From NCBI GenBank assembly GCA_903886165.1, contig CAISLL010000288.1, positions 1 to 5,975 of the forward strand: DNA of 5,975 nucleotides, given 5' to 3'. Under the pieces are notes generated by a model. The model ran no database searches, had not been told where the DNA came from, and saw nothing but the letters and a program-made list of their open reading frames with translations. This DNA comes from an uncultured beta proteobacterium. GTDB lineage: Bacteria > Pseudomonadota > Gammaproteobacteria > Burkholderiales > Burkholderiaceae_C. Both the position numbers and the translations under genes were made by a program. Each line of letters starts with the position of its first letter. Within the stretch, counting starts at the first letter, position 1. Below are positions 1 to 5,975 of the stretch, piece by piece.

Positions 1-2
1 AC

Positions 3-31
3 GGTCACCCCGGCAGAGCCGGGGGTTTACC
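3..31. repeat. GC-rich palindrome, REP-like, at the broken edge of the peptidase pseudogene
   Basis: Bases 8-14 (CCCCGGC) pair perfectly with 18-24 (GCCGGGG) around a 3-base AGA loop. The outer bases GGT (3-5) and ACC (29-31) also pair, with a small mismatch between, giving a nearly continuous stem of 10 or more pairs. Recognisable peptidase sequence begins only just after it, at about base 38. This looks like a REP-type palindromic repeat or the end of a small mobile element sitting at a breakpoint of the decayed gene. I recall similar CCCCGGC/GCCGGGG palindromes dispersed in Comamonadaceae genomes, but no second copy is in this window. It could also act as a transcription terminator, although the T-run that follows is interrupted. 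Confidence 0.5.
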
Positions 32-37
32 TGTTTT

Positions 38-1639
38 AATTACTACCAGACCCTGGGCAGCGAACACCTGAACACGGTGGCAGACATGGAAGCGGATCGG
101 ATGCGCAACCTGCTGCTGCGCAATTCGGACCGCCAGCCGGAAATGACGGTCGTCAGAAACGAGTTCGATCATGGCGAAAATTCTCCATTCCAGGCGCTCT
201 GCAAAGAGATTTACAAGGCGGCCTTTGTGGCCCACCCCTACCACCACAGCACCATAGACCACCGCAGCGATATTTAAAAGGTGTCAATTCAAAAGCTGCG
301 CGAGTTTTACAAAACCTTTTACTGGGCCAACAACGCCACCGTAACGGTCATTGGTAACTTTCAACCCGCCAAGGCGCTGGCAATCGTCAAGAAGGCCTTT
401 GGCGCCTACCCCAAATTCCCCAAGCCGATTCCGGCCCTGTACACCGAGGAACCTGAACAACTCGGTCCGCACCGTGTGGTGGTCCAGCGTCCGGCGCAAC
501 TTGGCGTAGTCACCATTGCGCACAAGATTCCGCAAGCCGCGCACCCCGACCACGCCGCTGTGGCAATGCTGGGAGCCATTCTGACGGACGGCAAAAACAG
601 CCGCATGTACGAAGCCATCACCGACAAGAATCTCTCCACCGGAGTCGACAGTGACGTCGGTTACAACGCAGACCCGTCACTCCAATTAGTCTTTTTGCCG
701 CTGGCGCCCGGCGCCAGCGACGAGGAAGTTGAAAAAATTGCCTTGCAGGAAATCGAACGTGTGAAAAGAGACGGCGTGACCGCCGCTGAATTGAAATCCG
801 CTGTGGCGAAAACGCTCGCTGAAGCCTCCTTCAAGCGTGACTGTTGATTTGCAGTCGCTGGCAGCCTCAATGAAAGCATTGTCGCCGGTGACTGGACGCT
901 GCACTACAAGCTCGATGAAGCCGTCAGCAAAATCACTGTGGTTGACATTCAACGGGTGGCCAATACTTACCTTACCTGCTCGAAAACCGCAGCACCACGG
1001 GTTAATTCATTCCCACGGAGGCCGGTGCCGCAACATCCGGGAATGCGCCCACGGCACTCGCCGCGTCCGTGTTGTGCCCAATCCACCGGGAACCCAGCTA
1101 TTGCGGCGCTCACCGCCATACTGCTGGACCAGGGCACCATCATACAAACCAAATTTGCCATTGCGCAACAACTTGAAAATGTGGGTGGAGGTGGGCGATG
1201 TCGCAGCCAAAACGCTGCAATCTGAAGTGGCCAAGGCGTTTGACGGCTGGTGCGGTAGCAGCGCCGCCCTGCGCAAGGTGCCTTATCCAACCCTTCATGC
1301 CCCTCCGAAGTCCGGGTTGAGCTGCCTGATGACCAATTTTCGCTACAACGTAGGCCTTACCTATGGCATTGATGGGGGTCTGGATGGTGACTCGTAGAAC
1401 TCGGGAGAGTGGGCGATTTCGGCTTCCCTTTGCACCGCATTTACTCGACAAAGGGATTGCCCCCCGCTCGACGTCGGCTCAACAGGTGGTATCAGGATGG
1501 TGTCCCCGTCAGTGAGCTGAACTCCCGCAAAGCCAATTTTGGTCTGCTTTTCCCAGGTCAGCCTGTCAACCACCAGTGGATTGGCCAATGCATTCCTGTG
1601 CTGGTCAAGGCGGACAGTTTGCCAGCGGCCAAGAAATAG
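38..1639 (+). pseudogene. Decayed M16-family (insulinase/pitrilysin-like) zinc metallopeptidase, 5' end missing
   Basis: Intact relatives are secreted or periplasmic proteins of roughly 900 residues with two homologous halves; the HxxEH zinc motif lies near the N-terminus, upstream of what remains here. The first recognisable residues are NYYQTL, then ADMEADRMRNLL, RNEF (Glu codon 161-163, probably the third zinc ligand), GENSPFQAL and AHPYHHSTI. One frame (positions 2 modulo 3) carries the homology to about 975, interrupted by TAA at 275-277 and TGA at 845-847; family-like sequence continues in the same frame after each stop. A CTTAC duplication (966-975) then shifts the frame, and LLENRSTTG is followed by TAA at 1003-1005. 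Second-half fragments follow in different frames: ALTAILLDQGT (about 1106-1138), VEVGDVAAKTLQSEVAKAF (1185-1241), VRVELPDD (1310-1333), GLTYGI (1353-1370), TAG (1395-1397), GEWAISAS (1404-1427), RRRLNRWYQDGV (1469-1504) and SLSTTSGLANAF. It ends with VLVKADSLPAAKK and a plausible native stop at 1637-1639. Intervening family segments are missing. The family call is strong; nonfunction is near certain. Confidence 0.9.
966..975 (+). repeat. 5-base tandem duplication (CTTAC x2) that shifts the peptidase frame
   Basis: The bases read ACTTAC-CTTAC-CTGCTC. Removing one CTTAC copy restores a continuous reading of NTYLLENRSTTG, which fits the end of the first M16 half. With both copies present, translation leaves the homologous frame. 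It is a replication-slippage-type lesion inside the pseudogene. Confidence 0.7.
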
Positions 1640-1669
1640 TGACGACTGAGGCTCTGCGGCAGGTCCAAA

Positions 1670-2272
1670 TCAACTGTTCACAAACACATACTCGCGGTCG
1701 TCCATTGGTATGCCACGGATGATGTCGTTGCCCACCAGCACGCGGGTGAAGACATAGCCAACCTTCTGCAAAACCCGCTCTGAAGCTGTGTTGCCAGTCG
1801 TCACCGTGGCCACCAGGCGGTGCACGCTTTGGCCAATCAAGTGCTGGGTGACAGCACGAACCGCCTCGGTGGCATACCCCTGGCCCCAGTGCGCAGGAAA
1901 GAGGTAGTAGCCTACGTTGCTGGCTTCCATGTCCAAGGTGATTTCTGCGTCCGCACGTCCCAGATAAACGCCGTCCGATTTGCGGCGCAGCGCCCAGGTG
2001 GGCCAGGCAGTTTGCCGGTCGGGAGCCAGACGATTTTCAATTCCAAGCCAGTGATCACGCAGCCAGGCCAAGTCGCAAGGCTTGCCCATGGATATCCACA
2101 GGTACAGCGCATCGTCCTGCAGCGGTTCAAAAAAGGCAGCAGCATGTCGCGCCCCCAAAGGTTCAAGCGCGAGCCGATCCGTATCCAAGAACGGGCACAG
2201 CTTGAGAGCCACCTCTGCTTGCATACCCCTCGCGGCAACGTCAGCACCTGTCGATTCAATGGTATTCGACAT
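1670..2272 (-). CDS. GNAT-family N-acetyltransferase (RimJ/RimL-like, Acetyltransf_3 type)
   Basis: Predicted to transfer an acetyl group from acetyl-CoA to an amine; the substrate (protein N-terminus, small molecule or antibiotic) cannot be told from sequence. From the ATG at 2272 the protein is 200 residues. It opens the fold with DTDRLALEPL (residues 30-39), has the acetyl-CoA pyrophosphate-binding motif WGQGYATEA (129-137), a Q-x-x-x-G/A-type loop before a helix, and ends the core with NTASERVLQKVGY (161-173), typical of this branch. No signal peptide or membrane segment is seen, so it should be cytosolic. No Shine-Dalgarno precedes the ATG at 2272. An ATG at 2224 has GAGGGG just upstream and gives 184 residues, closer to the usual 170-190, so the true start may be there; a TTG at 2284 is also possible. 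It lies downstream of the efflux permease on the same strand, separated by 71 bases with a hairpin, and converges on the pseudogene. Confidence 0.85.
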   Translation of the reverse strand: MSNTIESTGADVAARGMQAEVALKLCPFLDTDRLALEPLGARHAAAFFEPLQDDALYLWISMGKPCDLAWLRDHWLGIENRLAPDRQTAWPTWALRRKSDGVYLGRADAEITLDMEASNVGYYLFPAHWGQGYATEAVRAVTQHLIGQSVHRLVATVTTGNTASERVLQKVGYVFTRVLVGNDIIRGIPMDDREYVFVNS

Positions 2273-2314
2273 AAATATATACAAAATCAGGCTGTAGCAC
2301 TCTTACTAGTTTCC

Positions 2315-2342
2315 AAAATTGCTATACATTAAATAGCAATAT
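2315..2342 (-). terminator. AT-rich hairpin just after the permease stop, possible weak terminator or repeat remnant
   Basis: ATTGCTAT (2318-2325) and ATAGCAAT (2333-2340) pair perfectly across a 7-base loop. On the minus strand the stem begins right after the permease TAA and is followed by TTT then GG. It has only two G-C pairs and a short T-run, so any termination would be weak. Its position between the efflux operon and the acetyltransferase gene suits a transcript 3' end. The surrounding spacer (2273-2343) is strongly AT-rich; it includes TATATAT at 2274-2280 close to the acetyltransferase start, but I see no convincing -35 box. Confidence 0.4.
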
Positions 2343-2343
2343 T

Positions 2344-5300
2344 TTACTGGACGTACGAAACACTGGATTGCATTGGCACCTGCTCAGCCGCACCAAACTT
2401 GCGTCTCCACCAGCGCGGCAGGTTATCCAGGTAGGTGTAGAGCACCGGCACCACGACCAGAGTGAGCAGGGTGGAAGTAATCAGCCCGCCAATCACTGCA
2501 CGACCCATCGGTGCCTGGGACTCTGCCCCCTCCCCCACGCCAATGGCCATCGGCAACATACCAAAGATCATCGCCAGTGTGGTCATCATGATGGGCCGCA
2601 GGCGCACCTGCCCAGCGTTGAGCACTGCATCAAATTGGTTCATACCGGCGCGCTGCGAATGGTTGGCAAAGTCCACCAGCAAAATGGCGTTTTTCACCAC
2701 CAACCCCATCAGCATGATGAAACCGATGATGGAAAAAAGGTTGAGCGTGGAACCCGTCACGATCAAGGCGCCCATCACCCCCACCAGCGTGAACGGCAAC
2801 GAGGCCATGATGGCCACCGGCTGCAAAAAACTGGCAAATTGCGACGCCAGAATGAAATAAATAAAAATAACAGCCAATCCCAGCGCCACCAGCGCGGCGC
2901 TGCCAGCCTCGGCGTTTTGCTCCGCCTCGCCTTTGATGTCAAAGCGGTAACCCGGGGGCAGTTCAATGCCCTTGACCACTTGGGTGACTTCCTTGGCAGC
3001 GTCGCCCGTGGGACGGCCCTCCACGCTGGCATAGATACCCACGCGGCGCTCCAGATTCTGGCGCTTGATCACCTGCGGACTGGTAGACGGCACAAACTCC
3101 ACCACTTGGCGCAGTGGCACCATGACCGGCGCGCCATTGACGTCCAGTCGACTGCTGGCAATCGACAGGTCCCCCAAGTCGGCAAGACGTTGGCGGCCAG
3201 AACGCGGCAACTGCACATTGACCTCATAGTTCTGCCCATCGGGCGCCAGCCAGTTGCTGATCTGATCGCCATTGACGAACGGTCGCAGTGCCGATCCGAT
3301 GCGCTCCAAAGACAGCCCCAGATCACTGGCCAGTGCTTGATTCACCTTGATGATGATGGCCGGATTGGCTGCTTGCAGGCTGTGCTCCAGGTCCACCACG
3401 CCTTTAACTGCCCCCACCTTGGCCATGATGGTGTCGAGCAGTTGCGGCAGCTCGCTTGACGCCGGACCGATCAGGTTGATCCAGATCGGCTTGTTGAAAC
3501 CCACTGACAACTCGATACCAGCGATGCTTTTGAGCCGCTCGCGCACAGCTTTCTCCATGTCCTTCTGGGAGCGACGCTGGATGGTTTTGGCATCGGCCAG
3601 CTTCAGCAACAGTTCGGCCTCGTTGCGGTTGTTGCCGCCGACCGTGGTGCTGATCATCTCAATTTCCTTGAACTGGCCGATGGCAGCCTCAATCTGACGC
3701 ACCTTGCCATCGGTATAAGTCAGGCTGGACCCCACAGGCGTTTTGATCTTCAATGAAAAAACACCCTGATCAGCCGACGGCATGAATTCTCCTCCCACCA
3801 GTGGCACCAAACCCAGGCTGGCCACGAAAATCACCGCGGCAATAGCCAGCGTGGTCTTGCGGCGGTGCAAAGTGCGGCGCAACAGGCGTGCATACACCTC
3901 ATGCAACCATTCCACCCGGTGCTCCACCCCATCCATCAACCGGCCCAGCCAGGGCACTTTGGAGAACCGTGTTGCCACCGGGTCTTTCCACACCGATGAC
4001 AGCATTGGATCGAGCGTGAAACTGACAAACAGGGACACCAGCACCGCCACTGTCACGGTGATACCAAACTGGAAAAAAATCCGTCCAATGATCCCACTCA
4101 TGAACGCCACCGGAATAAACACTGCACAAATGGCCAGCGTGGTAGCCAGAACCGCCAGCCCGATTTCCTCGGTGCCATCGCGCGCGGCATCCAGATGGCT
4201 TTTGCCCATGCCCAGATGTCGCACGATGTTCTCACGCACCACAATCGCATCGTCAATCAGCAAGCCAATGCAGAGCGACAAGGCCATCAGGGTCACGGCG
4301 TTGATGGTGAAACCAAACGCATACATGGCAATGAAGGTCGACAAGACCGAAATCGGCAACGTCACGCCGGTAATGATGGTGCTGCGCCAGGAATGCAGAA
4401 ACAGGAACACGATCAGCACCGTGAGCAAGCCGCCTTCAATGATGGTGCTTTTGACGTTGTCCAGTGAATTTTTCACATAACTGGCATTCTCGGAAATGGC
4501 GCGAATTTCCACGTCTGCAGGCAGTTGTTTGCGCAGTCCGGCCATGGTTTTAGTGACGGCTTCACCCACTTCCACCAGGTTGGCATCCTGTGTCTTGAAG
4601 ATGCCAATGGTCAGTGCGGGCTGGCCATTGACGCGCCCCATGGACTGCTCTTCACGCTCGCCATCACTCACACTGGCCACCTGCTCCAACAGTACGGGCG
4701 CACCAGCACGACGCGCCACGATGATCTTGGCAAACGACTCTACGCTTTTGAGCTTGCCCTCCACCCGCACCAGTTGTTCCTGAACATCGGCCCGCAGATT
4801 GCCAGCGGGCATGTCCTGGTTGATGGCACGAATCGCCCCCAGCACCTCGTCAATGCCAATCTGGTAGGCCAACATTTGCTGGGGTTTCAGCTTGATCTGC
4901 ACTTGGCGCTTCACCGCGCCGCCCACATTGACCTGCCCAACACCGGAGACCCCTTGTAGCCGCTTCACAATCAATTGATCGGTCAGGGTCGACAACTCAC
5001 GCAGACTGCGTGTTTTTGACAGAATGGCGTAGGTTGCTGTGGGTTCGGCACCATCAAACTGGCCACGCACCACCAAGGGGTCTTTGGCATCCTTGGGAAA
5101 ACCCGGCCTGAGCTGCGCCACCTTGTCGCGCACGTCCTGCACCGCTTTGGTCATGTCGGTTTTCAGGTTAAATTCAATCCACAACTCGCCACGTCCCTCA
5201 AACGAGTTGCTGAACAGCGTGCTGATTCCGGTGATGGTGTTGATGGCCTCTTCCATCGGCTTGACCAGATCGGCCTCGACCTGCTCTGGTGAGGCACCTG

Positions 5301-5454
5301 GATAACGCACCTGCAGCCAGACACCCGGCACTTGCACATCGGGCATTTGCTCCACACCCAGTCGGGTGTACGAAATAATGCCCAGCAGCATGAGCGCCAG
5401 CATCACCATGGTGGCGAAGACCGGCTGGTTGATGCTTGTTTTGGTGATCCACAT
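2344..5454 (-). CDS. RND (HAE1-type) multidrug efflux permease, inner-membrane proton antiporter
   Basis: A complete 1036-residue protein, the usual length for AcrB/MexB-like permeases, which form inner-membrane trimers and drive export through an adaptor and an outer-membrane channel using proton flow. The N-terminus places TM1 at about 12-30, followed by the porter region with YPGASPEQVE (51-60). A membrane block (about 339-483) contains the TM4 motif GLLIDDAIVVREN with the acidic pair D401/D402. A second periplasmic domain (about 552-850) follows TM7. TM10 carries GLVVKNAILLVDFA with K921, and RLRPIMMTT contains R951. These match D407/D408, K940 and R971 of AcrB, so the proton relay is intact. 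The start is ATG with GGGAG 8 bases upstream. It is 19 bases downstream of the adaptor gene, so the two are surely co-transcribed. No outer-membrane factor follows. The substrate is unknown: drugs, dyes, solvents or metabolites are possible, while a metal-type (CusA) pump is unlikely given the HAE1-like TM4. Confidence 0.96.
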   Translation of the reverse strand: MWITKTSINQPVFATMVMLALMLLGIISYTRLGVEQMPDVQVPGVWLQVRYPGASPEQVEADLVKPMEEAINTITGISTLFSNSFEGRGELWIEFNLKTDMTKAVQDVRDKVAQLRPGFPKDAKDPLVVRGQFDGAEPTATYAILSKTRSLRELSTLTDQLIVKRLQGVSGVGQVNVGGAVKRQVQIKLKPQQMLAYQIGIDEVLGAIRAINQDMPAGNLRADVQEQLVRVEGKLKSVESFAKIIVARRAGAPVLLEQVASVSDGEREEQSMGRVNGQPALTIGIFKTQDANLVEVGEAVTKTMAGLRKQLPADVEIRAISENASYVKNSLDNVKSTIIEGGLLTVLIVFLFLHSWRSTIITGVTLPISVLSTFIAMYAFGFTINAVTLMALSLCIGLLIDDAIVVRENIVRHLGMGKSHLDAARDGTEEIGLAVLATTLAICAVFIPVAFMSGIIGRIFFQFGITVTVAVLVSLFVSFTLDPMLSSVWKDPVATRFSKVPWLGRLMDGVEHRVEWLHEVYARLLRRTLHRRKTTLAIAAVIFVASLGLVPLVGGEFMPSADQGVFSLKIKTPVGSSLTYTDGKVRQIEAAIGQFKEIEMISTTVGGNNRNEAELLLKLADAKTIQRRSQKDMEKAVRERLKSIAGIELSVGFNKPIWINLIGPASSELPQLLDTIMAKVGAVKGVVDLEHSLQAANPAIIIKVNQALASDLGLSLERIGSALRPFVNGDQISNWLAPDGQNYEVNVQLPRSGRQRLADLGDLSIASSRLDVNGAPVMVPLRQVVEFVPSTSPQVIKRQNLERRVGIYASVEGRPTGDAAKEVTQVVKGIELPPGYRFDIKGEAEQNAEAGSAALVALGLAVIFIYFILASQFASFLQPVAIMASLPFTLVGVMGALIVTGSTLNLFSIIGFIMLMGLVVKNAILLVDFANHSQRAGMNQFDAVLNAGQVRLRPIMMTTLAMIFGMLPMAIGVGEGAESQAPMGRAVIGGLITSTLLTLVVVPVLYTYLDNLPRWWRRKFGAAEQVPMQSSVSYVQ

Positions 5455-5462
5455 GGTTGTCG

Positions 5463-5467
5463 CTCCC
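5463..5467 (-). promoter_or_regulatory. Shine-Dalgarno of the permease gene
   Basis: On the minus strand GGGAG lies 8 bases before the ATG at 5454, inside the 19-base gap after the adaptor stop. It supports this start, which also leaves a proper short cytoplasmic N-terminus (MWITKTSINQP) before TM1. No promoter is visible between the two genes. Confidence 0.7.
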
Positions 5468-5473
5468 GGTCAC

Positions 5474-5975
5474 TCAGGCAGGACCACTGGCCGATTTGGC
5501 AGCGACTGTGGCATCACGCAACACAGCTGGTGTGCCAGACTTGAGACCATTCATGCGGATACGCACCACCGGGATGCCCTCGGTCAAGCCTTCAACAACT
5601 TCCACCAGGCCTTTGGACTCGTCTTTGAGGCCCAGTTTCAAAGCACGCTTGGCCAACTTGCCACCTTCCACACTGAATGCGTAGGTCTGGCCAGCTTCTT
5701 CAAACACAGCACTCATGGGCAACACCGGCACCGCACTGGACTGTGACACAGTCACGACGCCCTGCGCGAACATGCCGCCGCGCAGACTCGCGTCGCCATT
5801 GGACACAGTCACAAAAAGCTTGACGGCACGTGTGCCCGTCTCGGCCAGCGGGTTGATGCGGGCAATCTTTCCTTCAAATTGGCGCTCACCAAAACCATCC
5901 ACCAAAAAATGCACCACCTGCCCGACAGTGATGCGAGCCACATCCGACACCGGCACGGTGGCCTCCAACTCAAGG
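5474..5975 (-). CDS. RND efflux periplasmic adaptor (membrane fusion protein), C-terminal part
   Basis: This is the C-terminal 166 or so residues; the reading frame is open through the right edge, so the start, signal peptide, hairpin and most of the lipoyl domain lie outside the window. The visible part starts with LELEATVPVSDVARI and VGQVVHF, then FEGKIARINPLAETGTRAV, and LRGGMFAQGVVTV, which together form the beta-barrel domain of HlyD/AcrA-like adaptors. AVPVLPMSAVFEEAG and the following segment to VRIRMNGLKSGTPAVL form the membrane-proximal domain, and a short Ala/Ser-rich tail ends the protein. Adaptors of this family bridge the inner-membrane permease and the outer-membrane channel in the periplasm. 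The TGA stop is 19 bases before the permease ATG, the usual adaptor-permease operon order. A TTG at 5968 is not a real start, because homology continues upstream of it. Confidence 0.93.
   Translation of the reverse strand, partial: LELEATVPVSDVARITVGQVVHFLVDGFGERQFEGKIARINPLAETGTRAVKLFVTVSNGDASLRGGMFAQGVVTVSQSSAVPVLPMSAVFEEAGQTYAFSVEGGKLAKRALKLGLKDESKGLVEVVEGLTEGIPVVRIRMNGLKSGTPAVLRDATVAAKSASGPA

Noticed and set aside
837..1397. A 186-codon forward frame that could pass for a small hypothetical gene
   Set aside because: Its first part is out of frame with the peptidase homology, and its last part is only one of several scattered M16 fragments.
1409..1639. A 76-codon forward ORF that could be called a hypothetical protein
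   Set aside because: It is the frameshifted C-terminal remnant of the peptidase (LNRWYQDGV near the middle, LVKADSLPAAKK at the end) and not an independent gene.
38..1639. Programmed stop-codon readthrough or recoding of the peptidase
   Set aside because: All three stop codons occur, with deletions and homopolymer shifts; this is decay and not a recoding signal.
1640..1669. Bidirectional terminator between the convergent pseudogene and acetyltransferase
   Set aside because: No convincing stem-loop with a T-run is visible in this 30-base gap.
1820..2332. A 170-codon forward frame opposite the acetyltransferase
   Set aside because: The minus-strand frame carries clear GNAT motifs; the forward frame has none.
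2368..3459. A 363-codon open frame antisense to the permease, rich in His, Gln and Arg
   Set aside because: It lies wholly opposite a well-supported RND gene, has low-complexity composition typical of antisense frames in GC-rich genes, and shows no recognisable domain.
3782..4480. A 232-codon open frame antisense to the permease
   Set aside because: It is a shadow of the membrane-domain coding region, with no family resemblance and no ribosome binding site that stands out.

Overview
The base composition, codon use and protein types suggest a betaproteobacterium, most likely of the Comamonadaceae (Rhodoferax/Polaromonas-like). This is inferred from family recall and has not been checked against any database. 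No wholly new system is visible. The window holds one heavily decayed gene and three intact-looking coding regions of familiar families, one of them cut by the window edge.

Layout. Bases 3-31 form a GC-rich palindrome at the left edge. Bases 38-1639 (+) are the remains of a large M16 (insulinase/pitrilysin-type) zinc peptidase gene. It is broken by four in-frame stop codons, a 5-base tandem duplication, several one-base insertions in homopolymers and several internal deletions, but its C-terminus and native stop are still recognisable. After a 30-base gap comes a convergent GNAT N-acetyltransferase gene (minus strand, 1670-2272). A 71-base AT-rich spacer with a hairpin separates it from a complete RND-type inner-membrane efflux permease (minus, 2344-5454). 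Nineteen bases upstream of the permease lies the C-terminal part of its periplasmic adaptor (minus, 5474-5975), which runs off the right edge.

How the genes work together. Adaptor and permease form a typical two-gene efflux operon read right to left. The permease keeps the charged residues of the proton relay in its membrane domain, so it looks functional. No outer-membrane channel gene lies downstream, so the pump probably uses a TolC-like channel encoded upstream of the window or elsewhere. The acetyltransferase has the same orientation but lies beyond a hairpin and AT-rich spacer, so it is probably a separate unit. The peptidase pseudogene has no evident link to the pump.
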